Origin: Oxalobacter aliiformigenes
Lineage (GTDB): Bacteria; Pseudomonadota; Gammaproteobacteria; Burkholderiales; Burkholderiaceae_D
Assembly (NCBI RefSeq): GCF_027116575.1
Contig: NZ_CP098252.1
Location: forward strand, 682,001-746,000
DNA length: 64,000 nucleotides
Direction: 5' to 3'
Part shown: one piece after another, positions 30,573-40,918 of the stretch
How positions within the stretch are numbered: position 1 is the stretch's first letter
Layout: the number at the start of each line of letters is the position of its first letter
The notes under the pieces: model-generated
Seen by the model: only the letters and a program-made list of their open reading frames with translations
Databases searched by the model: none
Told to the model about the DNA's origin: nothing
Program-made: the position numbers and the translations under genes

Positions 30573-31486
30573 ACATGCAGTCCTTGCTGGGTAATTTCGC
30601 CCTGATCCTTTTCATATTGATGGTGGTCACGGGGGTTATCTGGTTTTATGACAAGCTGGTGCTTGCCAAAAAGCGGAGAGCGGCGGCGGAAATGGCGCTT
30701 GCCGCGTTCGATGAGCGCAATGCGAAACTGAAAGCGCAGGGAATCGCGGTGGACGAATCGGGGCGTGCGACACTGAAAGAAAAACTGCTGAAACGTCCGG
30801 TATGGGTGGAGTATTCCGGCAGCTTCTTTCCGGTCATTGCCGCGGTATTTTTCATTCGCTCGTTTTTGTGGGAACCTTTCCGCATTCCTTCGAGTTCGAT
30901 GGTGCCGACGCTTCAAATCGGTGACATGATTTTGGTCAGCAAATACAGTTACGGAATCCGTCTGCCGGTCGTGAACCGGAAAATCGTCGATTTCGGCGAT
31001 CCGCAAAAAGGGGATGTCGTCGTTTTCAAGTTTCCCAAGGACACGTCGCTTGACTATATCAAACGGGTTGTCGGGGTGGGCGGTGACAGGGTGGAATACC
31101 GGAACAAGAAACTGATCATCAATGGCGTGGAATCGAAATACCAGCCGCTGGGCGATTATCTCGATACGGAAAGCCTGACCTATTCGAAGGAATTCGAGGA
31201 AGATCTGGCGGGGGCGGGAGTGCGTCACCATATTCTGAACGACGATCGCGCACCGAATTATGTCCCGCATCCCGACCGTTTCCCGAACCGGAACATGTGT
31301 ACCTACAATGTGGAAGGGTTCGCCTGTACGGTGCCCCGGGGGTATTATTTCATGATGGGAGACAACCGGGACAACAGTCTCGATAGCCGTTACTGGGGGT
31401 TCGTTCCGGATGACTATATTGTCGGGAAGGCGTTTCTCGTCTGGATGAATCTGGGCGACATGACACGGATCGGCGGTATCCGGTGA
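30569..31486 (+). CDS. lepB: signal peptidase I
   Basis: Membrane serine/lysine protease that removes signal peptides from exported proteins. 305 residues with an N-terminal membrane helix ([20 protein letters not shown]), a second near residues 88-105, the catalytic serine box in [17 protein letters not shown], the catalytic lysine in [17 protein letters not shown], and the conserved box [17 protein letters not shown]. Coupled to lepA by a 4-bp overlap. Confidence 0.97.
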   Translation: MNMQSLLGNFALILFILMVVTGVIWFYDKLVLAKKRRAAAEMALAAFDERNAKLKAQGIAVDESGRATLKEKLLKRPVWVEYSGSFFPVIAAVFFIRSFLWEPFRIPSSSMVPTLQIGDMILVSKYSYGIRLPVVNRKIVDFGDPQKGDVVVFKFPKDTSLDYIKRVVGVGGDRVEYRNKKLIINGVESKYQPLGDYLDTESLTYSKEFEEDLAGAGVRHHILNDDRAPNYVPHPDRFPNRNMCTYNVEGFACTVPRGYYFMMGDNRDNSLDSRYWGFVPDDYIVGKAFLVWMNLGDMTRIGGIR

Positions 31487-31546
31487 TAGAAATGCCGGAC
31501 AGGGAAAATACTGACTTTGCACAAAAATGACGCGTCGGGATTTGCA

Positions 31547-32323
31547 ATGATAAATCTGAAAATACTGCAGGAGAGAATCGGCTACACTTTCCGTAAGCCG
31601 GATTTGCTCCAGCTGGCGATGACGCACCGGAGTTACAGCGGTCATCATAACGAAAGGCTTGAGTTTCTGGGTGATTCGCTGCTGAATTGCGTCACGGCGA
31701 TCAATCTGTATGAGCGTTATACCGGTTTGAATGAGGGCAGTCTTTCCCGCCTGCGTTCCAGTCTGGTCAGGCAGCAGGCGTTGTATGAAATCGCCCAAAA
31801 GCTGGAACTTTCACGTTTTCTGCTGCTTGGCGAAGGAGAGCTGAAAGCGGGAGGATTCAAGCGGCCGTCCATACTGGCCGATGCGATGGAGGCATTGTTC
31901 GGTGCGGTTTTTCTGGATTCGGATTTCGATACGGTCAAGCAGGTTATCAGCCGGCTTTTTGCCGGCATGATGAAAGAGCTTGATCCGGAGACGTATGGAA
32001 AGGATGCGAAAACACAGCTGCAGGAATATTTGCAGGGACACAAGATGGCACTGCCGGAATATCATGTCGTGGCAACACGCGGAGCGGCCCACAATCAGGA
32101 ATTCGAGGTCGAATGCGTGATCGGGAAATTCGATATTCATGTCTGTGGAACCGGCAGCAGCCGGCGTGCCGGCGAGCAGGAAGCGGCCCGAAAGGCGCTT
32201 GTTGAAGTGACGGATGCCATGAAAAACCGGAGAGCGGCTTCTTCGGGAAAGCAGAAACAGAAAGAGAAGCCGATGAAACTGATCGGCGTTCCCGTATCCC
32301 GGCAGGAAACTTCTGCCGATTGA
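31547..32323 (+). CDS. rnc: ribonuclease III
   Basis: Cuts double-stranded RNA in rRNA processing and mRNA turnover. 258 residues from ATG 31547 (GGGA 9 bp before); the frame is open to a TTG at 31517 but the ATG gives the usual [15 protein letters not shown]. The catalytic motif [14 protein letters not shown] is intact, and a C-terminal dsRNA-binding domain follows ([20 protein letters not shown] to [13 protein letters not shown]). Sits between lepB and era as in most proteobacteria. Confidence 0.97.
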   Translation: MINLKILQERIGYTFRKPDLLQLAMTHRSYSGHHNERLEFLGDSLLNCVTAINLYERYTGLNEGSLSRLRSSLVRQQALYEIAQKLELSRFLLLGEGELKAGGFKRPSILADAMEALFGAVFLDSDFDTVKQVISRLFAGMMKELDPETYGKDAKTQLQEYLQGHKMALPEYHVVATRGAAHNQEFEVECVIGKFDIHVCGTGSSRRAGEQEAARKALVEVTDAMKNRRAASSGKQKQKEKPMKLIGVPVSRQETSAD

Positions 32324-32357
32324 GCGTTACCACTTCCCACAAAATGAGGTTGACATC

Positions 32358-33257
32358 ATGACAGATCAGAAAGACAGCCATTTCCGTTGCGGTTATATCG
32401 CGATCGTCGGCCGCCCGAATGTCGGCAAGTCCACGCTGATGAATGAACTGATCGGTGCGAAGGTCAGCATTACTTCCCGGAAGGCGCAAACGACCCGTCA
32501 CCGGATTATGGGGATCCAGACGGATGACGATGCCCAGTTCGTTTATGTCGATACACCCGGTTTCCAGACACGGTACAACAATGCATTGAACAAAAATCTG
32601 AACCGGACGGTCAAGGACACCCTTTCCACGGCGGATGTGATCGTTTTTGTTGTGGATGCCGGTGTTTACGGTCCGGCCGACCAGCAGGTACTGGATCTGA
32701 TACCGGAGAGTGTTCCGGCGATTCTGGTCATCAACAAAACGGACAAGGTAAAGGAAAAGGCGGAACTGATTCCGTTTGCCGAGAAGATCGCCGCATTGCG
32801 CGATTTCGCCGCCATTGTGCCGGTGTCCGCACGCCAGCGTTTCCAGCTGAACCGGCTGGAAGAGGAAATCCGGCATCTTTTGCCGGAAAACCCGCCCTTT
32901 TTCTCGCTCGACGATGTAACGGACCGCAGTGAGCGTTTCATGGCGGCGGAAATCATCCGTGAAAAAATATTCCGTTATACGGGTGATGAGTTGCCCTATA
33001 CCAGTACAGTCGTGATCGAACAGTTCGAACGCAAGGAAAAGATCTGTCGTGTTTTCGCTGCCGTTCTGGTGGAACGCGATGCGCACAAGGCGATGATCAT
33101 CGGCCACAAGGGCGAAAAACTGAAAGAAATTTCCACGGAGGCCCGTCTGGATATGGAAAAAATGTTCGGTGTCCCCGTTTATCTGGAAATCTGGGTCAAG
33201 GTCAAATCCGGCTGGGCGGATAATGAAGCGGGTTTGAGAGCTTACGGTTACGAATAG
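32358..33257 (+). CDS. era: GTPase Era
   Basis: Essential GTPase that binds 16S rRNA and helps mature the small subunit. 299 residues: G1 [17 protein letters not shown]3 VDTPGF and G4 NKTDKV, then a C-terminal KH domain with [25 protein letters not shown] site lies before the ATG. 34 bp after rnc. Confidence 0.98.
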   Translation: MTDQKDSHFRCGYIAIVGRPNVGKSTLMNELIGAKVSITSRKAQTTRHRIMGIQTDDDAQFVYVDTPGFQTRYNNALNKNLNRTVKDTLSTADVIVFVVDAGVYGPADQQVLDLIPESVPAILVINKTDKVKEKAELIPFAEKIAALRDFAAIVPVSARQRFQLNRLEEEIRHLLPENPPFFSLDDVTDRSERFMAAEIIREKIFRYTGDELPYTSTVVIEQFERKEKICRVFAAVLVERDAHKAMIIGHKGEKLKEISTEARLDMEKMFGVPVYLEIWVKVKSGWADNEAGLRAYGYE

Positions 33258-33278
33258 GATACACCGTACGGAAAAGAT

Positions 33279-34109
33279 ATGTCGATGTCTCCGGATGAAT
33301 CCGATGAAGCCGTTGTACCGGCCACCGGCAGTATGGAAGTGCCCGGTAACGTCACCCGCGAACCCTTGCGGCGCTCATCCGTCTCGAAACAGGGGGCGGA
33401 CACGCGGATTACCGAACAGCCCGGTTTTGTCCTGCACAGTTATGTCTACCGTGAAAGCAGCCTGGTTGTCGATGTCTTTACCCGTGATTATGGCCGGGTG
33501 GCGCTGGTGGCGAAAGGGGCAAAGCGTCCCGCTTCCCGTCTGAGAGGTGTTTTACAGACGTTTCAGCCGCTTTCAGTCGGCTGGTCCGGTAAATCCGAAT
33601 TGAGAACCCTGACATCGGCCGAATGGGTCGGAGGCATGATTCCGCTGGACAGTTCCGCCTTGCTGTACGGGTTTTATCTGAATGAGCTGCTGATCAGGCT
33701 GCTGGCGCGGGAAGACCCACATCAGGGGCTGTTTGAGCAGTATGTCCGGGCATTGACACGTCTGGCGACTTCCGAATCCGCACAGACAGTCCTCAGGATT
33801 TTCGAGCTGGCGCTCCTGAAGGAAACGGGAGTGGCGGCCGATTTGTCGATCAATGCAAAAGACCGGCGTCCGGTTGAGCCGGAAGGTATTTATGTCGTCG
33901 ATCCGGAAAACGGTCCGCGTTTCGCGACGCTGGAAGACACGGCGCCCCGTGTTTCGGGCAAAACGCTGCTTGACATGGTCAGCGAGGATTATTCCGATCC
34001 TCAGACCCAGTTGCAAAGCAAGCTTCTGATGCGTTTTCTGCTGGCCCATCACTTGAACGGTGTTCCCTTGCAGACACGGAAAATACTGATAGACCTGCGT
34101 CAGCTGTGA
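33279..34109 (+). CDS. recO: DNA repair protein RecO
   Basis: Loads RecA on gapped DNA in the RecFOR path. 276 residues; an N-terminal extension of about 45 hydrophilic residues precedes the OB fold ([39 protein letters not shown]). The C-terminal helical domain is present. The extension is longer than in E. coli (about 242 residues in total). Follows era by 21 bp. Confidence 0.94.
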   Translation: MSMSPDESDEAVVPATGSMEVPGNVTREPLRRSSVSKQGADTRITEQPGFVLHSYVYRESSLVVDVFTRDYGRVALVAKGAKRPASRLRGVLQTFQPLSVGWSGKSELRTLTSAEWVGGMIPLDSSALLYGFYLNELLIRLLAREDPHQGLFEQYVRALTRLATSESAQTVLRIFELALLKETGVAADLSINAKDRRPVEPEGIYVVDPENGPRFATLEDTAPRVSGKTLLDMVSEDYSDPQTQLQSKLLMRFLLAHHLNGVPLQTRKILIDLRQL

Positions 34110-34156
34110 CAAAAGGGTAAACTAGACCCATATTATCGTTCTTTTTTCTTTAGCCT

Positions 34157-34921
34157 ATGAGTTTCTTTGAACCGAATGGCCCGGGTATCGAACTGGGCGT
34201 CAATATCGACCATATCGCCACACTCCGCAACGCGAGAGGCACTGCCTATCCCGACCCGATCATGGCGGCCCTGATGGCGGAGGAGGCCGGGGCAGATGCC
34301 ATTACGCTGCATTTGCGTGAAGACCGTCGCCACATCAAGGATACGGACGTCCGCACCATCCGTCCGCTTCTGGTGACGCGCATGAATCTGGAATCGGCCA
34401 TTACTTCGGAAATGATCGATTTCGCCTGCGAAATCCGGCCGCAGGATGTCTGTCTGGTTCCCGAACGCCGGGAAGAACTGACGACGGAAGGCGGACTGGA
34501 TATCGTCCGTTATTTCGATATTGTCCAGTCGGCCGTCGAACGGCTGACCGATGCCGGCATCAGGGTCAGCCTTTTCATCGATCCCGAAGAGGAACAGATC
34601 ATAGCCTCTCATGAGGCGGGGGCTCCCGTTATTGAACTGCATACCGGGCGTTATGCCAATGCATTCGATGCAGCGTCGGCGGAGCATGAACTGGAGCGGA
34701 TATACGAAGGCGTGAAAGAAGGTATCCGCCACGGTCTGAAAGTCAATGCGGGGCATGGTCTGCATTATGAGAATGTCGTGCCGGTTGCGGAAATCGAAGG
34801 AATTGCGGAACTGAATATCGGTCATGCCATTGTTGCCAAGGCGGTTTTCTCGGGCTGGAAAAAGGCGGTTTCCGATATGAAAGCGCTGCTTGTCGGAGCC
34901 AGGCGACCGAAGGAAAACTGA
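34157..34921 (+). CDS. pdxJ: pyridoxine 5'-phosphate synthase
   Basis: Final step of the DXP-dependent vitamin B6 route. 254 residues; [20 protein letters not shown] is the family start, [20 protein letters not shown] carries active-site residues, and [20 protein letters not shown] ends the barrel. Within the rnc-era-recO-pdxJ-acpS block. Confidence 0.97.
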   Translation: MSFFEPNGPGIELGVNIDHIATLRNARGTAYPDPIMAALMAEEAGADAITLHLREDRRHIKDTDVRTIRPLLVTRMNLESAITSEMIDFACEIRPQDVCLVPERREELTTEGGLDIVRYFDIVQSAVERLTDAGIRVSLFIDPEEEQIIASHEAGAPVIELHTGRYANAFDAASAEHELERIYEGVKEGIRHGLKVNAGHGLHYENVVPVAEIEGIAELNIGHAIVAKAVFSGWKKAVSDMKALLVGARRPKEN

Positions 34922-34942
34922 TTTTGGCATGGAGAGTACGGC

Positions 34943-35341
34943 ATGATTTACGGTATCGGAACCGACATGATTCTGATTACACGATTGCAGGCGGCGCTGA
35001 AAAGGCACGGTGACCGTTTCGCGGAGAAAATACTGGGACCACAGGAAATGCAGCGTTATCTCCATCGCAAGGCAAAAGTGGAATTGCGCGGATTGCGATA
35101 TCTGGGAACGCGCTTTGCAGCCAAAGAAGCTTTTTCCAAGGCATTGGGGCTGGGAATGAGAATGCCGATGACCTGGCGCTCCATGCAGCTTTTGAATGCG
35201 CCCGGCGGCAAACCGGAAGCGGTATGCAGCGGAAAGCTGAAGGAACATATGGAAAGACTGGGGCTGAAGGCGCAGGTATCGGTGACGGACGAGGCGGAAT
35301 ATGCCATGGCATTCGTTGTCATCGAACAGGCAAACGACTGA
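34943..35341 (+). CDS. acpS: holo-[acyl-carrier-protein] synthase
   Basis: Transfers 4'-phosphopantetheine to acyl carrier protein. 132 residues; Mg-binding aspartate in [16 protein letters not shown] and the conserved [25 protein letters not shown] lies before the ATG. Follows pdxJ by 21 bp. Confidence 0.96.
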   Translation: MIYGIGTDMILITRLQAALKRHGDRFAEKILGPQEMQRYLHRKAKVELRGLRYLGTRFAAKEAFSKALGLGMRMPMTWRSMQLLNAPGGKPEAVCSGKLKEHMERLGLKAQVSVTDEAEYAMAFVVIEQAND

Positions 35342-35367
35342 AAAACATCAACAGACAGGATGAGAAT

Positions 35368-36438
35368 ATGTTATCGGCAAAAAGTATTTTATTGAGCGGC
35401 AAAAGAAACAGTTACGGTCCCGTTATGCTGGATGTGATCGGTTTGCGTCTTCTGGAGGAAGATATCCGGAGAATCCGTCACCCGCTGACGGGCGGAGTTA
35501 TCCTGTTTGCCCGCAATTACCAGAACAGGGAACAGCTGATGGCTCTGACACGCGCCATCCGCAAGGAACGTCCCGATATCCTGATCGCCGTGGATCATGA
35601 GGGAGGACGTGTCCAGCGGTTCCGTTTTGACGGATTTACCCGCCTGCCTCCCATGCGGGCACTGGGCAAACTGTGGGAGAACGACCCAATCGAGGCTTCC
35701 CGGGCCGCCACGGCAACGGGGTATATCCTGGCCTCCGAGCTGAGAGCGTGCGGTATCGATTTTTCGTTCACGCCGGTGCTGGATCTGGATCATGGCGTTT
35801 CGGCTGTTATCGGCGACCGGTCGTTCCATCGCAATCCGGATGTGGTCACTTTTCTGGCGAAAAGCCTGAATTACGGGCTGTCGCTGGCGGGAATGGCCAA
35901 TTGCGGAAAACATTATCCCGGACACGGATATGCCACGGGGGATTCCCATACGGAAATCCCGGTAGACGATCGTTCACTGGATGACATTCTTTCCGAAGAT
36001 GCCGTTCCGTACAGAGGGCTCGGTATGAGTCTGTCCAGTGTCATGCCGGCTCATGTGATTTATCCGAAAGTGGATGCCATGCCTGCCGGTTTTTCGAAAA
36101 AATGGCTGTCGATCCTGAAAAACGATCTGGAATTCGAGGGCGTGATTTTCAGTGACGATCTCAGCATGGAAGGGGCCAGTGTGGCCGGGGATATCGTCTC
36201 GCGGGCAAAGGCTGCGCTGGATGCCGGTTGCGATATGGTGCTTGTCTGCAATTCTCCTGCCCGGGCGGATGAACTGTTGTCCGGTTTGCCGTTGCTGTCG
36301 GAAGAAGCCATGCGTATCTGTACGGCCAAAATCGGCAGTTTGGTACCGAAAGCGCCGGCACTGGACTGGGATACCCTTCAGGCGGAAAAACGTTACCAGC
36401 GTGCACGCTCCATTGTCGAGGCAATCGCGCAGGACTGA
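35368..36438 (+). CDS. nagZ: beta-N-acetylhexosaminidase (peptidoglycan recycling)
   Basis: Cytoplasmic glycoside hydrolase family 3 enzyme that removes GlcNAc from anhydro-muropeptides. 356 residues from ATG 35368 behind AGGATGAG. Seen are [17 protein letters not shown], the signature [20 protein letters not shown] with the catalytic His-containing loop, and the nucleophile aspartate in [11 protein letters not shown]. The frame extends into acpS but that is overlap without a start. uvrC begins 8 bp later. Confidence 0.96.
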   Translation: MLSAKSILLSGKRNSYGPVMLDVIGLRLLEEDIRRIRHPLTGGVILFARNYQNREQLMALTRAIRKERPDILIAVDHEGGRVQRFRFDGFTRLPPMRALGKLWENDPIEASRAATATGYILASELRACGIDFSFTPVLDLDHGVSAVIGDRSFHRNPDVVTFLAKSLNYGLSLAGMANCGKHYPGHGYATGDSHTEIPVDDRSLDDILSEDAVPYRGLGMSLSSVMPAHVIYPKVDAMPAGFSKKWLSILKNDLEFEGVIFSDDLSMEGASVAGDIVSRAKAALDAGCDMVLVCNSPARADELLSGLPLLSEEAMRICTAKIGSLVPKAPALDWDTLQAEKRYQRARSIVEAIAQD

Positions 36439-36446
36439 AGAAAGGT

Positions 36447-38345
36447 ATGTCGGAAGAAAATCGGAACGGTTCACTGCGGGATACGGAGTCCCCGGCCGAG
36501 GCAGCGTCTTCGGTAAGACAGGATGTGCTGGGCGCCGTCAGGCAGTTGCCTCATTTGCCGGGGGTTTACCGGTTTTTTGACAAGAACGGCAAGTTGCTCT
36601 ACGTGGGAAAAGCGCGGGATCTGATCCGGCGAGTCAGTACGTATTTCCAGAAAACGTCGCCGTCTCCACGTATTGCCATGATGGTCGAGCGTATCGCGCG
36701 ACTGGAGACGACGGTGACGCGCAGCGAAGTGGAAGCGTTGCTGCTGGAGAGCAATCTGATCAAGACGCTTCACCCGCATTACAACATCATTTTCCGGGAT
36801 GACAAGTCCTATCCCTATCTGAAAATAACGGGGCAGCGTTTCCCGCGTGTGGTGTATTACCGGGGAGCGGTTGACCGGAAAAACCAGTATTTCGGGCCTT
36901 TTCCCAATGCTTCGGCCGTTCGGGAAACGATCCAGATTCTGCAAAAGGTTTTCCGGTTGAGAACATGCGAGGACAGTGTTTTCAAAAACCGGATCCGGCC
37001 CTGTCTTCTTTACCAGATCGACCGTTGCAGTGGCCCTTGTGCAGGTCTGATCGCTGACGAGGATTACCGGCGCGATGTCGAAAATGCCGCACGTTTTTTG
37101 CGAGGCGGGCAAACCGCTGTACTGGGTGAATTGCAGGAAAAGATGGAGGGCCATGCGGCAAGGCTTGAATTCGAGGAGGCCGCTTCCGTCCGGAACCAGA
37201 TCGCGGCCCTTTCGCAGGTTTTGCAGCAGCAAAGTATGGAGGCGGATAACGATGCCGATGTGGATATCATTGCCGTTGTCGTCAAAGAGGGACACGCCTG
37301 CGTCAATCTGGCGATGGTCAGGGGCGGGCGTCATCTGGGCGACAAGGCCGTTTTTCCCGGCAATATGGGCAATGCGGTCGATCATGAGGGCGACAGGCCG
37401 GAAATTCAGGTTTTGAAGGCGTTTTTGGCGCAGCATTATGTCGACGGGCAGATTCCCGCAACCCTGATCCTGAATCAGGAACTGGACGATCCCCAGTTGC
37501 TCCTGGCGCTTTCCGGACAATGCGGTCACCGGATACATCTGGTGTTCCAGCCTCAGGGACAACGGCGTTTCTGGCTGGAAATGGCGCAGAAAAATGCAGC
37601 GATCGCACTGGAGGGGATTCTTTCACAGTCGGATCTTCAGCTTTCCCGTGTCAGGGCGCTGATCGATCAGATGAAACTGGATATCGACAATCCCGACAAT
37701 TTGCGAATCGAGGCGTTCGACATCAGTCATACACAGGGGGAAGCGGTTCAGGCTTCATGCGTCGTTTTTCATCATTGCGCAATGCAAAATGCGGAATATC
37801 GGCGTTACAATATCGCAGGAATTACTCCCGGGGACGATTATGCCGCCATGCAACAGGTGTTGACCAGACGTTATGAGAAACTGGTCGGCCACGAGGATCT
37901 TATGCCCCATATTGTTCTGGTGGATGGAGGAAAAGGGCAGGTCTCGATGGCTTCCCGTGTGTTTTCCGAACTGGGGCACGATTTGGGGCGGATCGTCGGT
38001 GTTGCCAAGGGCGAGGGCCGGAAGGTCGGTCTTGAGACGCTTGTCTATGCCGATGGTCGTTTGCCGCAGGAACTGGGAAAGGAGTCGGGGGTCCTGATGC
38101 TGGTCGCGCAGATCCGTGATGAGGCACACCGCTTCGCGATTACCGGCATGCGGGCCAGACGGGACAAGAAAAGACATGCTTCACGTCTGGAAGAAATCGA
38201 GGGAGTCGGAGCAAAAAGAAGACAGCGGCTTCTGGCACGTTTCGGAAGCGTTCGTGGCATTGCCGATGCTTCCGTAGACGATTTGGCGACAGTGGAGGGA
38301 ATTTCCTATCGTCTTGCTCAACAGATATACGATCAGTTGCATTAA
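36447..38345 (+). CDS. uvrC: excinuclease ABC subunit C
   Basis: Makes both incisions in nucleotide excision repair. 632 residues: N-terminal GIY-YIG nuclease ([20 protein letters not shown]), cysteine cluster [23 protein letters not shown] domain, RNase H-like domain ([32 protein letters not shown]) and C-terminal helix-hairpin-helix ([20 protein letters not shown]). AAAGG precedes the ATG. Tandem with nagZ and pgsA. Confidence 0.97.
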   Translation: MSEENRNGSLRDTESPAEAASSVRQDVLGAVRQLPHLPGVYRFFDKNGKLLYVGKARDLIRRVSTYFQKTSPSPRIAMMVERIARLETTVTRSEVEALLLESNLIKTLHPHYNIIFRDDKSYPYLKITGQRFPRVVYYRGAVDRKNQYFGPFPNASAVRETIQILQKVFRLRTCEDSVFKNRIRPCLLYQIDRCSGPCAGLIADEDYRRDVENAARFLRGGQTAVLGELQEKMEGHAARLEFEEAASVRNQIAALSQVLQQQSMEADNDADVDIIAVVVKEGHACVNLAMVRGGRHLGDKAVFPGNMGNAVDHEGDRPEIQVLKAFLAQHYVDGQIPATLILNQELDDPQLLLALSGQCGHRIHLVFQPQGQRRFWLEMAQKNAAIALEGILSQSDLQLSRVRALIDQMKLDIDNPDNLRIEAFDISHTQGEAVQASCVVFHHCAMQNAEYRRYNIAGITPGDDYAAMQQVLTRRYEKLVGHEDLMPHIVLVDGGKGQVSMASRVFSELGHDLGRIVGVAKGEGRKVGLETLVYADGRLPQELGKESGVLMLVAQIRDEAHRFAITGMRARRDKKRHASRLEEIEGVGAKRRQRLLARFGSVRGIADASVDDLATVEGISYRLAQQIYDQLH

Positions 38346-38422
38346 AATAACGCCTTGTATTTTTTAATGTTCTCTGCGATATGAAAGTACAGACCTTTAG
38401 TGGAACCTGCAAGAATCAAGTT

Positions 38423-38986
38423 ATGCCGTTCAATTTGCCTATTTTCCTGACCTGGCTGAGAGTCGCACTGGTCCCTCTGCTGGTGGGGATTTTTTATCTG
38501 CCGGAAAACTGGATATCTTCTTATGCACAAAGCCTGACAGCCGCGCTGATATTCATCGTGGCGGCCATTACAGACTGGATCGACGGTTATCTCGCCAGAA
38601 AATGGAACCAGACATCGGCATTCGGTGCTTTTCTGGATCCGGTCGCCGACAAACTCATCGTCGCCGGTTCCCTGCTGGTGCTGGTCCAGCTGGGGCGGGT
38701 GGATGCCATTTTGGGATTCATCATTATCGGGCGCGAGATCGCGATTTCCGCATTGCGGGAATGGATGGCGAAGATCGGTGAATCCCGGTCTGTTGCGGTA
38801 AGTTCTCTCGGAAAGGTGAAAACGATTGCCCAGATGGTGGCCATTCCGATGCTTTTGTTCCATAACAAGCTGTTTTATTTTATCGATACAGGGTATATCG
38901 GTACCTATCTTCTGGTCATCGCAGCGATTCTTACCGTCGTGTCGATGTTGTATTATTTACGCAAGGCATTGCCACTGATGAGGTAA
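38423..38986 (+). CDS. pgsA: CDP-diacylglycerol-glycerol-3-phosphate 3-phosphatidyltransferase
   Basis: Membrane enzyme of phosphatidylglycerol synthesis. 187 residues from ATG 38423 (MPFNLPIFLTWLRVALVPLL); the frame is open to 38381 but the later ATG gives the family start. The CDP-alcohol phosphotransferase motif is intact across DWIDGYLARKWN and FGAFLDPVADKL. Located after uvrC and before a tRNA cluster, a common proteobacterial arrangement. Confidence 0.95.
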   Translation: MPFNLPIFLTWLRVALVPLLVGIFYLPENWISSYAQSLTAALIFIVAAITDWIDGYLARKWNQTSAFGAFLDPVADKLIVAGSLLVLVQLGRVDAILGFIIIGREIAISALREWMAKIGESRSVAVSSLGKVKTIAQMVAIPMLLFHNKLFYFIDTGYIGTYLLVIAAILTVVSMLYYLRKALPLMR

Positions 38987-39001
38987 GTTGCCAACAGGGC
39001 C

Positions 39002-39029
39002 TTGACAGATTCGGGCAAAGTGCTAGAAT
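39002..39029 (+). promoter_or_regulatory. sigma-70 promoter of the tRNA operon
   Basis: A perfect -35 TTGACA at 39002-39007 and -10 TAGAAT at 39024-39029, 16 bp apart, end 13 bp before the first tRNA-Gly. A start near 39036 would fit a short tRNA leader. Confidence 0.8.
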
Positions 39030-39042
39030 GCACATCTCTAAC

Positions 39043-39118
39043 GCGGGAGTAGCTCAGTTGGTAGAGCGCAACCTTGCCAAGGTTGAGGTCGAGAGTTCGA
39101 GACTCTTCTCCCGCTCCA
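39043..39118 (+). tRNA. tRNA-Gly (GCC), copy 1
   Basis: 76 nt including encoded CCA. Acceptor GCGGGAG pairs with CTCCCGC; anticodon loop TTGCCAA gives GCC; T-loop GTTCGAGA. Identical to the copy at 39204. Confidence 0.97.
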
Positions 39119-39203
39119 AATCTTCATCGCATTCTGGAGAATTGGGACCGGTTTTTCTGGTAGATGTTATCGGGTCTGTCAGTTGTCGTTTGGTGAATGT
39201 GAT

Positions 39204-39279
39204 GCGGGAGTAGCTCAGTTGGTAGAGCGCAACCTTGCCAAGGTTGAGGTCGAGAGTTCGAGACTCTTCTCCCGCTCCA
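39204..39279 (+). tRNA. tRNA-Gly (GCC), copy 2
   Basis: 76 nt, identical to copy 1, separated from it by 85 bp with no shared flanks. Tandem duplication of this tRNA is common and raises glycine tRNA dosage. Confidence 0.97.
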
Positions 39280-39333
39280 TAAAACATCCTTTGCCGGTTC
39301 TTCGTTTTTTCGGTTTTGCTCCGGTTTTTTGAT

Positions 39334-39407
39334 GGCAGGATAGCAAAGTGGTTATGCAGCGGCCTGCAAAGCCGTAGACGTCGGTTCGATTCCGTCTCCT
39401 GCCTCCA
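39334..39407 (+). tRNA. tRNA-Cys (GCA)
   Basis: 74 nt including CCA. Acceptor GGCAGGA pairs with TCCTGCC; anticodon GCA in CCTGCAAAGCC; T-loop GTTCGATT. Third member of the tRNA operon. Confidence 0.97.
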
Positions 39408-39623
39408 TCAAGTCTTTTTCAGAAACAGTCCGAAAGTTATCAGAACAGGTAACGATCGTTGCTTTCGCCTCGGAACCGTCGGGTCTTTTGTGAATGGGAT
39501 GACGTGGCGGCAGGTTTTTATCCGGATACTGTCGCAGGTACGGGTCGGGAGTCTGTCCCGGTTCATCCGGAAAATTTTCCGGAGACAGTTTCGATGAAAG
39601 CGGATGTCTGAAAGTGACAGGAT

Positions 39624-40418
39624 ATGAAACGGATTACCTCGAAAGATAACCCGCAATACCGCAAGCTGAAACAGTTTGCGTCCAATTCTGCTGCAGCTCG
39701 CAGAGAACGGTATGCCATACTGGATGGCGTTCATTTATGCCAGTCCTATCTCGAACATGTGGGCCATCCCGCCTTGTGTGTGGTGAGCCAGACATCGCAA
39801 TATCATGCCGAAGTGTTGGAAATCATTGCCGAATGCGAAAAGGGCAATGCACAGTGCTTGCTTCTGCCAGACGGCCTTTTCCGTCCGTTGAGTCAGGTCG
39901 ACAATGGCGTAGATATTGTTTTTCTCGTGTTGAAACCGGTTTATGACACATTGCCGGAACTGGTCCAAAATGCGGTGTTGCTTGACCGAATTCAGGATCC
40001 GGGCAATGTCGGTTCGATATTACGCAGTGCCGCGGCTTCCGGAATCAGACAGGTTTATTGCAGTGTCGGGACCGCGTCTGTCTGGACGTCGCGTGTTTTG
40101 CGTGCGGGAATGGGGGCGCATTTCCTGTTGGAAGTCTTTGAGAATGTATCGCTTGAAACCTTGATCGAAACATCGAAAATTCCGGTTGTCGCCACGACGC
40201 CTTATGCCCGTTCGACAATATACGATATCGATCTCCGATCTTCGGTCGCCTGGCTTTTGGGGCATGAAGGAGGAGGCATCAGTGAAAGTCTGATGGAAAG
40301 GGCGAGTGACAGAGTGGTTATTCCTCATGCCGGCCTGATGGAGTCATTAAATGTCGCCGCCTGTGCCGCAGTGTGTTTTTTTGAACAAATGCGGCAATGT
40401 CTGTCTGGCCGGAAATGA
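39624..40418 (+). CDS. SpoU (TrmH) family RNA methyltransferase
   Basis: SAM-dependent 2'-O-methyltransferase with the knotted SPOUT fold. 264 residues: an N-terminal substrate-binding part (MKRITSKDNPQYRKLKQFAS), then motif 1 LDRIQDPGNVGSILRSAAAS, motif 2 WLLGHEGGGISESL and motif 3 VIPHAGLMESLNVAACAA. Resembles TrmH/RlmB-like 23S rRNA or tRNA methylases; the exact target is not evident. AGGAT lies just before the ATG. Confidence 0.92.
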   Translation: MKRITSKDNPQYRKLKQFASNSAAARRERYAILDGVHLCQSYLEHVGHPALCVVSQTSQYHAEVLEIIAECEKGNAQCLLLPDGLFRPLSQVDNGVDIVFLVLKPVYDTLPELVQNAVLLDRIQDPGNVGSILRSAAASGIRQVYCSVGTASVWTSRVLRAGMGAHFLLEVFENVSLETLIETSKIPVVATTPYARSTIYDIDLRSSVAWLLGHEGGGISESLMERASDRVVIPHAGLMESLNVAACAAVCFFEQMRQCLSGRK

Positions 40419-40485
40419 TCCCGATTTTCTGTAACACGTTTTTATTTGCTAATTAAAAATATTTTTTGCTTTGAGTAAAAAATAT

Positions 40486-40514
40486 TTGACATTGGTAATA
40501 AATTCTGTTTTAAT
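40486..40514 (+). promoter_or_regulatory. consensus sigma-70 promoter for a small membrane peptide
   Basis: TTGACA at 40486-40491 and TTTAAT at 40509-40514, exactly 17 bp apart in very AT-rich DNA. Expected start near 40521, giving a leader of about 110 nt before the ATG at 40631. The leader contains a tandem ACCAACTTT repeat just before the AAGGAGAG ribosome-binding site. Confidence 0.75.
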
Positions 40515-40630
40515 GGAGTCCATGGATAAGGGTCGCTTGATTTGGCTGCTAGCAAGGCAAGTTCCTTTCCTGAGCTGATGAAGCTGATACGTGCAGTACC
40601 AACTTTACCAACTTTGCAAGGAGAGAAATT

Positions 40631-40720
40631 ATGGAAGCCTTTGGAGTTTTGTTTTGCGGTGCATTGATGGTTTTGGGCGCAATCGGCGCCATCGTTCAGA
40701 AGACACGCGGTATCTGGTAA
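40631..40720 (+). CDS. 29-residue single-helix membrane peptide (unrecognised)
   Basis: A short frame, MEAFGVLFCGALMVLGAIGA then IVQKTRGIW. It has a strong AAGGAGAG site 6 bp before the ATG, a consensus promoter about 120 bp upstream and a perfect intrinsic terminator 28 bp after the stop, so it forms a complete one-gene transcription unit. One hydrophobic helix (about residues 4-22) is followed by a positively charged tail, predicting a cytoplasmic C-terminus. Small glycine/alanine-rich helices of this kind often bind larger transporters or oxidases, but no family is recognised and no partner is adjacent. Confidence 0.7.
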   Translation: MEAFGVLFCGALMVLGAIGAIVQKTRGIW

Positions 40721-40736
40721 ACAGATGAACTTGAGC

Positions 40737-40918
40737 GGAAAGAACGGATGCCAGATCGGATGATCTGGCATTTTTGCTTGAGCGATGCGGACGGATTTTC
40801 CGTTTGGTGTATAAAAGAGATAAAGCAGGAAAAAGAAGGGAATCAGTCTGGTTTCGGACAGGAAGACTCGCTTGAGCGGAAACGTGTTTTTGGCGAGTTT
40901 CGTTTCAAGTTCCTTGCT
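40737..40918 (+). repeat. diverged direct repeat, left copy
   Basis: About 180 bp that aligns with 46940-47123 in the same orientation, with roughly three quarters of positions alike by eye and a few indels. Shared blocks include GGATGCCAGATCGGATGAT, TTTTTGCTTGAGCG, GAATCAGTCTG, CGTGTTTTTGGCGAGTT and AGTTCCTTGCT. In the right copy the last third codes for the C-terminus of an XRE regulator on the minus strand (SKELEAELAKNT); here the matching minus-strand reading SKELETKLAKNT is present but the rest of the regulator is absent, so this is a decayed copy. Confidence 0.75.
40748..40776 (+). terminator. intrinsic terminator of the 29-residue peptide gene
   Basis: ATGCCAGATC, loop GGAT and GATCTGGCAT form a perfect 10-bp stem followed by a T5 run. 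It lies inside the left copy of the repeat. Confidence 0.85.
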
